The position numbers were made by a program, and so were the translations under genes. A stretch of DNA of 34,076 nt, taken from assembly GCA_934718155.1 (NCBI GenBank), contig CAKUZF010000028.1:1-34076 (forward strand). The letters run 5' to 3'. This stretch comes from an uncultured Parabacteroides sp. (lineage in GTDB: Bacteria > Bacteroidota > Bacteroidia > Bacteroidales > Tannerellaceae). The notes under the pieces were generated by a model. That model had not been told where the DNA came from and did no database searches. It saw only the letters and a program-made list of their open reading frames with translations. Every line of letters starts with the position of its first letter. Position 1 is the stretch's first letter. Shown piece after piece: positions 21,805 to 31,455 of this stretch.

Positions 21805-24657
21805 TTATAACTGGCAACCGCACAAAGTCGGAACCAGGTTACGATCGCCGTAGGCGTTGTCAACACGAGCCACGTTCACCCAGAACTTGCTATCGTGCAG
21901 CCAATCCAACGGGAAGGCCGCCTTGCTACGCGGATAAGCGTGGTTCCACTCGTCGGCCGAAACCTCGTATTCGGGGTGCGGAGCGTTCTTCAGCACGTTG
22001 TCCTCCTTGTCGGCTTCGCCGTTCTCTACCTCCTTGATCTCTTTCCAGATGCACTCCATGATCTCCACGAAGCGATCCAGCTCTGCCTTGCTCTCGCTCT
22101 CGGTCGGCTCAACCATCAAGGTGCCATGAACGGGGAAGGAGAGTGTCGGAGCGTGATAGCCAAAGTCCATCAAGCGCTTAGCGATGTCGCTCTCGTCGAT
22201 GCCTGAGCGATCCTTCACCGTGCGGCACTCCAAGATCAACTCGTGGCCTACACGACCTGTCGCACCGGTGTAAACGATGCCGTAGGTGTCTTTGAAGCGT
22301 GCTGCCAGGTAGTTGGCATTGAGGATGGCCAGCTTCGTTACCTTCTCCAGTCCCTCTGCGCCCAGCATACGGATGTAGGCGTAAGTGATTGGCAAGATGC
22401 CCGCGCTACCATACGGAGCCGATGCGACGGTGTTGAGGTCGCTGCCAAACAGCACGGGATGCTGCGGCAAGAAGGGCACCAAGTGTTTAGCTACGCAGAT
22501 CGGACCTACGCCCGGACCGCCACCACCGTGAGGTGATGCGAAGGTCTTATGCAGGTTCAGGTGGCAAACGTCGGCGCCGATCGTGCCCGGGTTGGTCAGA
22601 CCAACCTGTGCGTTCATGTTGGCACCGTCCATATAGAACTGACCGCCACAAGCATGGATGATCTCGCCCATCTCCTTGATGTCGGCCTCGAAGATACCAT
22701 GGGTTGAGGGGTAGGTGATCATGCTGGCTGCCAGGCGATCCTTGTTGGCCTCGGCCTTCTCGCGGAAGTCGGCCAAGTCGATGTTGCCTCGCTCGTCGCA
22801 CTTCACGGTGACGGTCTTGAAACCACACTGAACGGCCGATGCGGGGTTGGTTCCGTGGGCAGAAGCGGGCAGGAGCACGATGTCGCGATGGCCCTGACCA
22901 ATGCTCTCCAAGTAGGCGCGGATGACACGCAAACCGGTGTATTCGCCTGCTGCGCCCGAGTTGGGCTGCAACGTACAGCCTGCGAAGCCCGTGATCTCGC
23001 AGAGCTCTTGAGAGAGGTTCTCGATCAACTCATGATAGCCGGCTGCCTGCTCCTCGGGAGCGTAGGGGTGGATGTTCATGAACTCCGGACGGCTCAAAGG
23101 CAGCATCGAAGAGGCTGGATTCAACTTCATCGTGCAAGAGCCCAAAGAGATCATGGAGTGTGCCAAAGAAACGTCGCGGCGGCCCAAGCGAGTGATGTAG
23201 CGCATCAACTCTGTCTCCGTGTGGTATTTCTTAAACACATCCTCTTGCAAGAAGTCGGATGTACGGGTGAACTTCGCGTCGAAATAGGTCTTGGTCGGGA
23301 TGGCCTGATCCAACGTGTAGTCTAAGCCCGCTGCGCCAGCGAAGATGTAGAGCAATACGCCTATGTCGGAGGTCATCGTAGTCTCGTCGATGCTGATGCC
23401 CACCTGTCCGCTCTCGAAGTAGCGCAAGTTCACGCGACACTCCAAGGCGATCTCGCGCAAAGCGTCGATCGAGACGTTGGCCGGCAGCTGAATCTTCAAT
23501 GTGTCGAAGAAGTCGGCGTTGAGCTGCTTGTAGCCCAGCTTCTCCAGCTCCTTGGCCAAGAAGCCTGCCTGAGCGTGGATGCGGCCAGCGATGTCGCGCA
23601 AGCCCTCCGCTCCATGGTAAACGGCGTAGAAGCCAGCCATCGTTGCCAGCAACGCCTGAGCGGTACAGATGTTCGAAGTGGCCTTCTCGCGCTTGATGTG
23701 CTGCTCGCGGGTCTGCAAGGCCAAGCGATAGGCGGGATGTCCATAGGCATCTTTCGAAATACCGATGATACGACCCGGTATCGTGCGCTTATACTCCTCT
23801 TTCGTAGCGAAGTAAGCAGCCGACGGACCACCATAGAACATGGGTATACCAAAGCGCTGGCTGCTACCAAACACAACGTCGGCGCCCCACTCGCTCGGCG
23901 GAGTCAGCATAACCAAGCTCATCAGGTCGGCAGCTACGCCCACCTTTGCGCCTGCGGCGTGAGCGGTCTCGATAAAGGCCTTGTAGTCTTCGATCGAGCC
24001 ATCGCTGTTGGGGAACTGCACGATGGCGCCAAACACCTCGGGAGTGAACTCAAACGTCTTATAGTCGCCAGTCACGATCTTGATGCCTTGCGGGATCATG
24101 CGGGTGTGGATAACGGCCAGTGTGGAGGGGAAAATCTTCTCGTCCACGAAGATGACGTTGGCTCCTGCCTTTGCCTGCTGGCGGCTGCGAGCGCCAAAGA
24201 ACATCGTGACAGCCTCGGCAACTGCCGTAGCCTCGTCGAGCAGTGAGCAGTTGGCCAGGGGCAGGCCTGTCAACTCGGCGATGACGGTCTGGAAGTTGAG
24301 CAAAGCCTCCAAGCGGCCTTGTGAAACCTCGGCTTGGTAAGGCGTATAAGAGGTGTACCAAATGGGGTTCTCGAATACATTGCGCTGGATGGGAGCGGGG
24401 CAAATCGTGTCATACCAGCCCATACCAATGTAAGAGGTGAATACCTCGTTCTTGGAAGCCAGCTCGGCGATGTGCTCAGCAAACTCACGCTCAGTCATTG
24501 CCTCGGGCAAGTTGAGCGGTTCTTTCAAACGGATGTTGGCCGGAATGGTCTGGTCGATCAACTCGTCCAACGAATTTACGCCAATCGTCTTCAACATGCC
24601 GGGGATTTCCTCGTCGGCGATGCCTACGTGGCGGTTTACGAATTTTGTTGTGTCCAT
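21805..24657 (-). CDS. gcvP: Glycine dehydrogenase (decarboxylating), P-protein of the glycine cleavage system
   Basis: GcvP decarboxylates glycine with PLP and passes the aminomethyl group to lipoyl-GcvH. The 950-residue protein is the single-chain form with both homologous halves. The PLP lysine is K704 in LHKTFASPHGGGGPG, and GSCTMKLNP marks the start of the second half. It starts MDTTKFVNRHVGIADEE, a normal N terminus. It is the last gene of the rsmG/MBL cluster, 7 bases after the MBL-fold gene. gcvH and gcvT are not in the window. No glycine riboswitch could be recognised, and there is no space for one directly upstream. Confidence 0.96.
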   Translation of the reverse strand: MDTTKFVNRHVGIADEEIPGMLKTIGVNSLDELIDQTIPANIRLKEPLNLPEAMTEREFAEHIAELASKNEVFTSYIGMGWYDTICPAPIQRNVFENPIWYTSYTPYQAEVSQGRLEALLNFQTVIAELTGLPLANCSLLDEATAVAEAVTMFFGARSRQQAKAGANVIFVDEKIFPSTLAVIHTRMIPQGIKIVTGDYKTFEFTPEVFGAIVQFPNSDGSIEDYKAFIETAHAAGAKVGVAADLMSLVMLTPPSEWGADVVFGSSQRFGIPMFYGGPSAAYFATKEEYKRTIPGRIIGISKDAYGHPAYRLALQTREQHIKREKATSNICTAQALLATMAGFYAVYHGAEGLRDIAGRIHAQAGFLAKELEKLGYKQLNADFFDTLKIQLPANVSIDALREIALECRVNLRYFESGQVGISIDETTMTSDIGVLLYIFAGAAGLDYTLDQAIPTKTYFDAKFTRTSDFLQEDVFKKYHTETELMRYITRLGRRDVSLAHSMISLGSCTMKLNPASSMLPLSRPEFMNIHPYAPEEQAAGYHELIENLSQELCEITGFAGCTLQPNSGAAGEYTGLRVIRAYLESIGQGHRDIVLLPASAHGTNPASAVQCGFKTVTVKCDERGNIDLADFREKAEANKDRLAASMITYPSTHGIFEADIKEMGEIIHACGGQFYMDGANMNAQVGLTNPGTIGADVCHLNLHKTFASPHGGGGPGVGPICVAKHLVPFLPQHPVLFGSDLNTVASAPYGSAGILPITYAYIRMLGAEGLEKVTKLAILNANYLAARFKDTYGIVYTGATGRVGHELILECRTVKDRSGIDESDIAKRLMDFGYHAPTLSFPVHGTLMVEPTESESKAELDRFVEIMECIWKEIKEVENGEADKEDNVLKNAPHPEYEVSADEWNHAYPRSKAAFPLDWLHDSKFWVNVARVDNAYGDRNLVPTLCGCQL

Positions 24658-24664
24658 AGTGTAA

Positions 24665-25303
24665 TTATAAATAAGGATTTTCTAATTTCTCATCTATCAC
24701 TCGTGTCTCAGGCCCGTGACCCGGATAGACAATCGTCTCGTCGGGCAGGGAGAGAATCTTGTCGTGCAAAGCGGCCAAGAGCACCTCTTGGTTGCCTCCC
24801 CAAAGGTCGGTGCGGCCGATGCTTCCCGCGAAGAGCGAGTCGCCCACGATCACGAAGCCATTCTTCTCGTTGTAGAAGGCCAGTCCGCCGGGCGTGTGTC
24901 CCGGCACGGTCAGCACCTCCAGCTCGGAGTGGCCGAAGCGGATGCGCTCGCCATTCACCAGGTAGTGCTCCACGGGCACATCCTCAACGGCGTTGGGCAG
25001 TCCGAAAGCCTTCGCCTGCTCGCTGGCAGGGGGCAGCTTCTCCACGTCGGCCTTATGCGCCTCGGGGTTCAGCCCGAAGGTCTTCTTCACGAAGGCATTG
25101 CCGAAAATATGATCCAAGTGCAGGTGTGTGCAGAGATAACGTTTGATCGTCAGTCCGTTCTGTTCCACGAAATCGAGCAACTGCTGCTGCTCCTGCAGCC
25201 GCATGCAGCCGCAATCGATCAGCACGGCCTCTTTCGTTTCGTCGTAGAGCAGGTAGGTGTTCTCTGAGAAGAAATTCACTTCGAAGGATTGAATCGTAAT
25301 CAT
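24665..25303 (-). CDS. MBL-fold metallo-hydrolase, glyoxalase II-like
   Basis: This 212-residue protein has all five metal-binding motifs of the metallo-beta-lactamase fold: THLHLDH (H60, H62, D64, H65), PGHTPGG (H136), GDSLFAGSIGRTD (D155) and YPGHGPET (H196). The short form resembles YcbL-type hydroxyacylglutathione hydrolases, thioesterase-like enzymes whose true substrate in Bacteroidetes is unclear. The start overlaps the rsmG stop by 4 bases and gcvP follows after 7 bases, so the three genes are one transcription unit. It has no signal peptide and is cytoplasmic. Confidence 0.88.
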   Translation of the reverse strand: MITIQSFEVNFFSENTYLLYDETKEAVLIDCGCMRLQEQQQLLDFVEQNGLTIKRYLCTHLHLDHIFGNAFVKKTFGLNPEAHKADVEKLPPASEQAKAFGLPNAVEDVPVEHYLVNGERIRFGHSELEVLTVPGHTPGGLAFYNEKNGFVIVGDSLFAGSIGRTDLWGGNQEVLLAALHDKILSLPDETIVYPGHGPETRVIDEKLENPYL

Positions 25304-25932
25304 AACGGTACGTAAACTACTTTTTTAGTTTCAAAAAATGGTTCCTTGAAATAGTCGGCCAGCTCGATGGTGATCGCTTGCTTGCGGAAGGGGCCTATCT
25401 CGCGCTCCAGCTCGCCTCCTTTCAGGCAGATCAGTCCATTGGGGAGCGCGTTGATGGGCGTGGGTTTGATGTTCTTGCGAATGATCTTCACCAAGTCGCC
25501 CAAGGGCATCACCGCACGGCTCACCACGAAGTCGAACAGCTGCTTCTCCTCTTCCGCGCGGGCATGCTTGAAGCTGACGTTAGTCAGGCCTATCGCCTCG
25601 GCCACGGCTTGGCCCACTTTGATCTTCTTGCCGATGCTATCCACTAGGTGGAAGTGGCATTCGGGGTAGAGGATGGCCAGGGGAATGCCTGGGAAGCCGC
25701 CTCCCGTGCCCAGGTCCATGATGCTCGATCCCTCCTTGAAGGAGAGCATCTTGGTGATGCCTAAGGAGTGCAGCACGTGATGGGGGTAAAGGTTCTCGAT
25801 GTCCTTACGCGAGATCACGTTAATCTTGGCATTCCAGTCGGCGTAGAGGTCGTACAGCGCCGCAAATTGCTGTCGCTGCCGCTCCGTCAGGTCTGGAAAA
25901 TACGATGCTATGATGGTGCTCTTTTCGTCCAT
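25300..25932 (-). CDS. rsmG: 16S rRNA (guanine-527 N7)-methyltransferase RsmG
   Basis: RsmG methylates G527 (E. coli numbering) in the 530 loop of 16S rRNA. The 210-residue protein has the GidB/RsmG pattern: NVISRKDIENLYPHHVLHSL near residues 38-57 and the SAM-binding loop IMDLGTGGGFPGIP at 71-84. It also has LVDSIGKKIKV and the later VVSRAVMPLGDLVK motif. The length is normal. It lies 33 bases after the DUF3298 lipoprotein gene and overlaps the MBL-fold gene by 4 bases. Confidence 0.95.
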   Translation of the reverse strand: MDEKSTIIASYFPDLTERQRQQFAALYDLYADWNAKINVISRKDIENLYPHHVLHSLGITKMLSFKEGSSIMDLGTGGGFPGIPLAILYPECHFHLVDSIGKKIKVGQAVAEAIGLTNVSFKHARAEEEKQLFDFVVSRAVMPLGDLVKIIRKNIKPTPINALPNGLICLKGGELEREIGPFRKQAITIELADYFKEPFFETKKVVYVPL

Positions 25933-25965
25933 GTTTCAAATTAATGCTACATTATAATATTGGTA

Positions 25966-26814
25966 TCAGTCGATGAAGGCAGCGATTGGGCTGTCGTCGC
26001 GCAGTAAGTGGCGAATCTCCGCATAGGGGAGTGTCACTTGGGTCAGACCCACTGCGTAAGCCGCGATCTCATACTCGTTGAACGAGTAGGTGATGCCCTT
26101 GTCGTCCACCAGGAAGTTGCCGTTGGGGAAGATCTCGTCGATGCTGAAGAAGCCCAAGTTCTCCAGCTCCTTCGGGTCGGTCACGTCGTTCTGCTTGGCG
26201 ATCTGATCTACCAAGATCTGCGCCATCGGCTCGGCGAATCCATCCACGAAGAGATCCTCCTCGGTGAGTGGCTTAGCCGTGTTGAGGTCGATCACATGGT
26301 GGTTCGTGGCGTGTCCGCCGTGCGAGCCTCCCGTGTAGTTCTCGAAGTAAACCGTGTAGGAAAGGATGCCGCCTTGGTTGAAGATGATCTCGTTTTGCGA
26401 CATCTCGAAGTAGGAATACCAAGCCGTCATCGACTCGCTGCTTGCCTTCTCCTTCTCGGCCAAGAAGTCCACCTCCAGCTCCTTATAGGCGGCCAGGTAG
26501 TCTTCTATGTATTGTTGAACGGCTTTCTCGGGAGTCAGCGGTTCGTATTTCTCGCCGAAATAGGCCGAGACGAACTGCTTTTGCAGCTCGGGCAGCAATG
26601 CCTGCTTGCCCAGGTGCGTGGGATAGGTGAATTTAATCTCCAAGTTGCAATTCGGGTTCTCTGGATTGTCCATCAAATGGTATTGCTCCTCTCGGTCGAT
26701 GGAGCTGAATTTTATGTCATTTTGTTGGCCTTTAGATCCTTTGCCATCGCAACTTGTTGCGCCTAAAAGAAAGGCAAAAGCGATCCAAACGGCTGCAAAT
26801 AAACGAGTTCTCAT
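25966..26814 (-). CDS. DUF3298/DUF4163-type lipoprotein
   Basis: This 282-residue protein has an N-terminal hydrophobic signal followed by ATSC, with a likely lipidated Cys at 22. Residues about 55-150 match the DUF4163 pattern and about 175-275 the DUF3298 pattern (GGSHGGHATNHHVIDLNTAKPLTEEDLF in part, TYSFNEYEIAAYAVG, VTLPYAEIRHLL). RsiV-type proteins of this class bind lysozyme in Firmicutes, but the Bacteroidetes members are uncharacterised. A cell-envelope role is likely. It opens the rsmG-MBL-gcvP cluster and has its own promoter facing away from the GH2 gene. Confidence 0.82.
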   Translation of the reverse strand: MRTRLFAAVWIAFAFLLGATSCDGKGSKGQQNDIKFSSIDREEQYHLMDNPENPNCNLEIKFTYPTHLGKQALLPELQKQFVSAYFGEKYEPLTPEKAVQQYIEDYLAAYKELEVDFLAEKEKASSESMTAWYSYFEMSQNEIIFNQGGILSYTVYFENYTGGSHGGHATNHHVIDLNTAKPLTEEDLFVDGFAEPMAQILVDQIAKQNDVTDPKELENLGFFSIDEIFPNGNFLVDDKGITYSFNEYEIAAYAVGLTQVTLPYAEIRHLLRDDSPIAAFID

Positions 26815-26843
26815 TCTGATACAGATTTAATTATTTTGCGAGG

Positions 26844-26874
26844 CAAATGTAGGATATTATTTCTGTGTGTGCAA
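26844..26874 (-). promoter_or_regulatory. Promoter of the DUF3298-rsmG-gcvP cluster
   Basis: On the minus strand TACATTTG (26851-26844) matches the Bacteroidetes -7 motif, and TTG (26874-26872) lies 20 bases before it. The transcript would start near 26837, about 23 bases before the ATG at 26814. Confidence 0.6.
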
Positions 26875-26883
26875 GGTTTTCCC

Positions 26884-26891
26884 TATATTTG
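26884..26891 (+). promoter_or_regulatory. Promoter -7 box of the GH2 gene
   Basis: TATATTTG matches the Bacteroidetes -7 motif and lies about 55 bases before the GH2 start. No clear TTG element lies at the right distance upstream, so the promoter is either weak or needs an activator. Confidence 0.45.
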
Positions 26892-26945
26892 TCGGCGTGA
26901 TAGTTTTCTAATCTTATTTATCATTCTAACGTAAAACAGAATATC

Positions 26946-28763
26946 ATGAGAAAATTTCTGAGCGCATTATGCGCGTCGTTGCTGGTGGTGCAAGCCTTTG
27001 CGCAATGGAAGCCAGCGGGCGACAAGATCAAGACGGATTGGGCCGACCGGGTGAATCCGCAAAACGTGTTGCCCGAGTATCCTCGTCCGATCATGGAGCG
27101 TGCCGATTGGCAAAACCTGAATGGAGAGTGGGAGTATGCCATTCGCCCACGGGGCGAGGCCGAGCCTTCCGCTTTCGATGGCTCTATATTGGTGCCATTC
27201 GCGGTGGAGTCGTCGCTTTCGGGCGTGCAAAAGTTCGTGGGCGAGGCGAATGAGTTGTGGTATAAGCGCAGCTTCAGTGTGCCTGCGGCTTGGAAAGGCA
27301 AGGAGGTGCTGCTGCATTTCGGTGCGGTGGATTGGCAGGCCGATGTGTTTGTCGACGATGTGCTGATCGGCTCGCACGTGGGTGGCTATACGCCCTTCTC
27401 GCTCAACGTAACGCCCTATCTGTCGGCGAAGAGCCAGCGGCACAAGCTGGTGGTGCGTGTGTGGGACCCCAGCGATAAGGGCTATCAGCCTCGTGGCAAG
27501 CAGGTGAGCAATCCCGAGGGCATTTGGTACACGCCGGTGACGGGCATCTGGCAAACCGTTTGGTTGGAGCCGGTCAATGCCTCCCACATCACGGCCGTCA
27601 AGGCCATCCCCGATGTGGATAAGCAGGTGATGCGTGTCTCGGTAGGCACCTGCTCGCCTTCGGCCGTGAGCGACATCGTAGAGGTGGAACTGCTCCATGA
27701 GGGCAAGGTGGTCGCCTCGGCCAAGGGAGTGCAGGGCAAGGAGCTGCGCTTGGCGGTGAGGCAGCCCATCTTGTGGGAACCGAGCCATCCCTACCTTTAT
27801 GCGATGCGTGTGCGGCTGACGAAGAACGGACGTGCCGTCGACGAGGTGAAGTCGTATGCCGCCTTCCGCAAGATCTCGGCCGAGCGTGACGCGCAAGGCG
27901 TGATGCGCATGTGCTTGAACAACAAGCCGCTCTTCCAATACGGCCCGCTCGACCAGGGCTGGTGGCCCGATGGCCTCTACACGGCGCCTACCGACGAGGC
28001 CTTGCTCTACGACATCAAGAAGACCAAGGAGTGGGGCTTCAACATGATTCGCAAGCATGTGAAGGTGGAGCCGGCTCGCTGGTATTACCATTGCGACAAG
28101 GAGGGCGTATTGGTGTGGCAAGACATGCCGAGTGGCGACATGGGCAACCAATGGGCGCCCCATCAGTATAACGGCGGAACCGATCGGGCGCGCACGGCGG
28201 AGTCTGTGGCCAACTACGATCGGGAGTGGAAAGAGATCATGGATCTTTGCATCTCCAACCCTTCGGTTGTGGTTTGGGTGCCTTTCAACGAGGCTTGGGG
28301 CCAGTTCGAGACCGAGCGTGTCGTAAGTTGGACGAAGCGCTACGACCCCTCTCGCTTGGTCAACCCGGCCAGCGGTGGCAACCATCGTGCGTGTGGCGAC
28401 ATCCTCGACCTGCACAACTATCCCGGCCCCGACATGTTCCTGTTCGATCCGCTGCGTGTGAACGTGCTGGGCGAGTATGGCGGCATCGGCCTGCCTATGG
28501 AGAACCACCTTTGGTGGAACAAGCGCAACTGGGGCTACGTGCAGTTTAAGAACACCGACGAGGTGACGGCCGAGTATGTGAAGTATGCGAAGCAGCTGAA
28601 GGAGTTCGTGCGGAAGGGCTTCTCGGCGGCTGTCTATACGCAGACGACCGATGTCGAGGGCGAGGTGAATGGCCTAATGACCTATGATCGCAAGGTGGTG
28701 AAGATCAACGAGCAACAGGTGCGTGCCGCCAATCAGGAGGTGATCCGCTCAATGAGCGAATAA
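26946..28763 (+). CDS. Secreted glycoside hydrolase family 2 enzyme
   Basis: This 605-residue protein has a signal peptide (MRKFLSALCASLLVVQAFAQ), so it acts in the periplasm or at the cell surface. The GH2 layout is visible: a jelly-roll sugar-binding domain (about 40-200: WQNLNGEWEYAI, WYKRSFSVPAAWKGKEVLLHF in part, VGGYTPFSLNV), an immunoglobulin-like domain (about 205-300) and a TIM barrel. The general acid is probably E449 in PFNEAWGQF and the nucleophile E510 in VLGEYGGIGLP. The members nearest in layout act on beta-galactosides, beta-glucuronides or related plant and host glycans. The exact sugar cannot be read from sequence. No SusC/SusD pair is adjacent, so it is not in a classical polysaccharide-utilisation locus within this window. 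Confidence 0.9.
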   Translation: MRKFLSALCASLLVVQAFAQWKPAGDKIKTDWADRVNPQNVLPEYPRPIMERADWQNLNGEWEYAIRPRGEAEPSAFDGSILVPFAVESSLSGVQKFVGEANELWYKRSFSVPAAWKGKEVLLHFGAVDWQADVFVDDVLIGSHVGGYTPFSLNVTPYLSAKSQRHKLVVRVWDPSDKGYQPRGKQVSNPEGIWYTPVTGIWQTVWLEPVNASHITAVKAIPDVDKQVMRVSVGTCSPSAVSDIVEVELLHEGKVVASAKGVQGKELRLAVRQPILWEPSHPYLYAMRVRLTKNGRAVDEVKSYAAFRKISAERDAQGVMRMCLNNKPLFQYGPLDQGWWPDGLYTAPTDEALLYDIKKTKEWGFNMIRKHVKVEPARWYYHCDKEGVLVWQDMPSGDMGNQWAPHQYNGGTDRARTAESVANYDREWKEIMDLCISNPSVVVWVPFNEAWGQFETERVVSWTKRYDPSRLVNPASGGNHRACGDILDLHNYPGPDMFLFDPLRVNVLGEYGGIGLPMENHLWWNKRNWGYVQFKNTDEVTAEYVKYAKQLKEFVRKGFSAAVYTQTTDVEGEVNGLMTYDRKVVKINEQQVRAANQEVIRSMSE

Positions 28764-28790
28764 GCAGGAGAGGCGAGGCGTAAAAAAACG

Positions 28791-28820
28791 ATGGGCAACG
28801 GCGTAATTTCCGTTGCCCAT
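28791..28820. terminator. Bidirectional terminator between the GH2 gene and maeB
   Basis: ATGGGCAACGG (28791-28801) and CCGTTGCCCAT (28810-28820) form a perfect 11-bp stem with an 8-base loop. On the minus strand it runs into seven T residues, ideal for ending the malic enzyme transcript. On the plus strand TGTCTTAT follows. Confidence 0.8.
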
Positions 28821-28883
28821 TGTCTTATAATAACGTTCACCATGGAAAAACACGCCGTTCGTCCATGGTTATGCGGCGGCTCT

Positions 28884-31172
28884 TTAACGATCGCCCTTCT
28901 CGATCTGCTCCTGCACGATGGCATCCACCACGGCTACCGTCGTCAGGTTGAGGATGTCGCGCGTAGAGCTCTCGATGTCGGTGAAGTGGATCGGCTTGTT
29001 CAGTCCCATCTGGATCGGGCCGATCGTCTCGCTGATGCCCAGCCCGTCGAGCAGCTGATAGGCGCTGTTGGCCGAGCTCAGGTTGGGGAATACCAGCGTG
29101 TTCACCTCCTTGCCCTTCAAGTGGGTGAAGGGATACATCTCGTCGCGCAGCTTGTTGTTGAGGGCGAAGTTCACCTGCATCTCGCCGTCCACCTGCATCT
29201 CGGGGAAGTTCTCGTGGAGGTAGGCCACAGCGTCGTGCACCTTCTGCGGACTGCCCTGCTTGTCGGCGCCGAAGTTGGAGTAGGAGAGCATGGCCATCAC
29301 CGGCTCGTGGGCGAAGAACTTCACGGCGTCGTTCGTCAGGCGAGCGATGTCGATCAGCACCTCCGTCGAGGGATGGCGATTGATCAGCGTGTCGGAGATG
29401 AAGTAGGTGCCCTTCTTGCACACCAAGATGTTGATCGCACCGAAATGTTTGTAGGGGGCGCGGATGCCGATGATCTGCTTCGCCAGCTCGGTCACCTCCG
29501 CATAGCGGCTATACACACCTGTCACGAAGGCGTCCGCCTCGCCCGTCTCGACCATCATCATGCCGAAGGCGTTGCGGTTCACCATCTTCTCGCAAGCCTC
29601 GCTGAAGGTAACGCCCTCGCGTGCCTTCTTCTCCGACAGGATGCGGGCGTAGCGATGCCGGCGCTCGGTCTCCCGGTCGTGGCGCAGGTTGACAATCTCG
29701 ATGCCCTCTAAGCTGACGTTCTCTTCTGCGGCGATCTTCTGCAGGCGCTCCTCGTTGCCTAAGAGAATCGGTTGGCAGATGCCCTCGGCCTTCGCCTCGA
29801 CAGCCGCTTTCAGCATGTTGACGTGGTTGGCCTCGGCAAACACCACACGCTTCGGGTTGGCCTTCGCCATGTCGGTGAATGAGCGGAGCAGCTTGTTGTC
29901 GTAGCCCATCATCTCGCGCAGCTGGTTGGCATAGCCCTCCCAGTCGGTGATGGTGTGGCGAGAGACACCGCTCTCGATGGCTGCTTTCGCCACGGCGCAC
30001 GACACACGCGTCAGCAAGCGGGGATCGAGAGCCTTGGGCAGGATGTAGTCGCGGCCGAAGGTGGTGCGCTTCAGCTTGTAGGCCGCGTTCACCACGTCGG
30101 GCACCGGTTCCTTGGCCAGGTCGGCGATGGCCTTCACGGCCGCCAGCTTCATCTCCTCATTGATGGCGGTGGCATGCGTGTCCAGTGCGCCGCGGAAGAT
30201 GTAGGGGAAGCCCAACACGTTGTTAATCTGGTTGGGATAGTCGGAGCGACCTGTCGCGAAGATGATGTCGTCGCGCGAAGCCATGGCGTCGGCATAGGAA
30301 ATCTCGGGGTTGGGGTTGGCCAGGGCGAAGACGATGGGATTGTCGTTCATCGTGCGCACCATCTCTTGGGTCAGCACGTTGGCCACCGAGAGGCCTAAGA
30401 ACACGTCGGCACCGACAAGGGCCTCCTGCAGGGTGTGCAGGTCGCGGTCGGTGGCGAACTCGCGCTTAGCTGCGTTCAATCCCTCCCGGTCGGAGCGGAT
30501 CACGCCCTTGCTGTCGCACATCACGATGTTCTCGCGGCGTGCGCCTAGCATTACATATAATTTAGTACACGAGATAGAGGCCGCGCCCGCGCCGTTCACT
30601 ACGATTTTCACCTCGTCGATGCGCTTTCCGGCCACCTCCAAGGCGTTCAGCAAGCCGGCTCCCGAGATGATGGCCGTGCCATGCTGGTCGTCGTGCATCA
30701 CGGGGATGTCGAGTTCCGCCTTCAGGCGTTGCTCAATCTCGAAGCATTCCGGAGCCTTGATGTCCTCCAGGTTGATGCCTCCGAAGGTGGGGGCGATGGC
30801 CTTCACCGTCTGGATGAATTTGTCAGGGTCTTTCTCGTCTACCTCGATGTCGAACACGTCGATGCCAGCGAAGATCTTAAACAGCAGGCCCTTGCCCTCC
30901 ATAACGGGCTTTCCGGCCAAGGCGCCGATGTTGCCTAGGCCCAACACGGCCGTACCATTTGATATGACGGCAACCAGGTTGCCTTTGGCGGTGTATCGAT
31001 AAGCGTCGAGCGGCTTTTGCTCAATTTCCAAACAGGGTTCCGCTACACCAGGCGAGTAGGCCAACGAGAGGTCGGTCTGCGTGCTATACGGCTTGGTTGG
31101 GATAACCTCAATCTTTCCGGGCTTACCTTGCGCGTGATAGCGTAAGGCATCCTCTTTCGTAATTTTTGCCAT
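28884..31172 (-). CDS. maeB: NADP-dependent malic enzyme with phosphotransacetylase-like domain
   Basis: This enzyme decarboxylates malate to pyruvate with reduction of NADP. The 762-residue length is that of MaeB-type enzymes, with a catalytic malic enzyme part (about 1-425) and a C-terminal phosphotransacetylase-like part (about 430-760) that usually acts as a regulatory domain. Visible motifs are LSLAYSPGVAEPCLEIE, ISNGTAVLGLGNIGALAGKP, MHDDQHGTAIISGAG, NGAGAASISC (the NADP-binding loop) and ALANPNPEISY. The C-terminal part shows LVFPNLSSANSAYQLL and GPIQMGLNKPIHF. It is a single-gene unit with its own promoter and terminator. Confidence 0.95.
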   Translation of the reverse strand: MAKITKEDALRYHAQGKPGKIEVIPTKPYSTQTDLSLAYSPGVAEPCLEIEQKPLDAYRYTAKGNLVAVISNGTAVLGLGNIGALAGKPVMEGKGLLFKIFAGIDVFDIEVDEKDPDKFIQTVKAIAPTFGGINLEDIKAPECFEIEQRLKAELDIPVMHDDQHGTAIISGAGLLNALEVAGKRIDEVKIVVNGAGAASISCTKLYVMLGARRENIVMCDSKGVIRSDREGLNAAKREFATDRDLHTLQEALVGADVFLGLSVANVLTQEMVRTMNDNPIVFALANPNPEISYADAMASRDDIIFATGRSDYPNQINNVLGFPYIFRGALDTHATAINEEMKLAAVKAIADLAKEPVPDVVNAAYKLKRTTFGRDYILPKALDPRLLTRVSCAVAKAAIESGVSRHTITDWEGYANQLREMMGYDNKLLRSFTDMAKANPKRVVFAEANHVNMLKAAVEAKAEGICQPILLGNEERLQKIAAEENVSLEGIEIVNLRHDRETERRHRYARILSEKKAREGVTFSEACEKMVNRNAFGMMMVETGEADAFVTGVYSRYAEVTELAKQIIGIRAPYKHFGAINILVCKKGTYFISDTLINRHPSTEVLIDIARLTNDAVKFFAHEPVMAMLSYSNFGADKQGSPQKVHDAVAYLHENFPEMQVDGEMQVNFALNNKLRDEMYPFTHLKGKEVNTLVFPNLSSANSAYQLLDGLGISETIGPIQMGLNKPIHFTDIESSTRDILNLTTVAVVDAIVQEQIEKGDR

Positions 31173-31241
31173 GTGTCTATCTCTTTATAATAACAATTTG
31201 TAAAGTTTCTTGTTGACCCAGCTTTCAGCTGTTACTAACCG

Positions 31242-31273
31242 CGAATGTAATGATTTATCTCATATAACGGCAA
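31242..31273 (-). promoter_or_regulatory. Candidate promoter of maeB
   Basis: On the minus strand TACATTCG (31249-31242) differs from the TAnnTTTG consensus at one base and follows TTG (31273-31271) by 21 bases. The transcript would begin near 31235, leaving about 60 bases before the maeB start at 31172. Confidence 0.4.
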
Positions 31274-31398
31274 GTTTCCGCCTTTTTTTGCGCCGCTTTG
31301 GCCGCCTACGCCGCTTCTAAGGTCCGTGATTTGTTAAATAATTAAAAACACCAAGCACTGTATATGCCGTATATTACTTATAAAATAATAATTTCTAT

Positions 31399-31406
31399 TA
31401 CATTTG
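31399..31406 (+). promoter_or_regulatory. Promoter -7 box of the fimbrial operon
   Basis: TACATTTG matches the Bacteroidetes -7 motif and lies about 50 bases before the first fimbrial gene. No TTG element is found at the usual distance upstream. The rest of the 283-base gap between maeB and this gene holds no visible gene. Confidence 0.45.
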
Positions 31407-31455
31407 CGCGTTCTACAGATGATACAGAAGAGCAGAAAAACAACTGAAATAGTAT

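Noticed and set aside
21805..24664. Glycine riboswitch controlling gcvP
   Set aside because: Only 7 bases separate gcvP from the upstream MBL-fold gene, and no aptamer-like structure was seen at the head of the operon.
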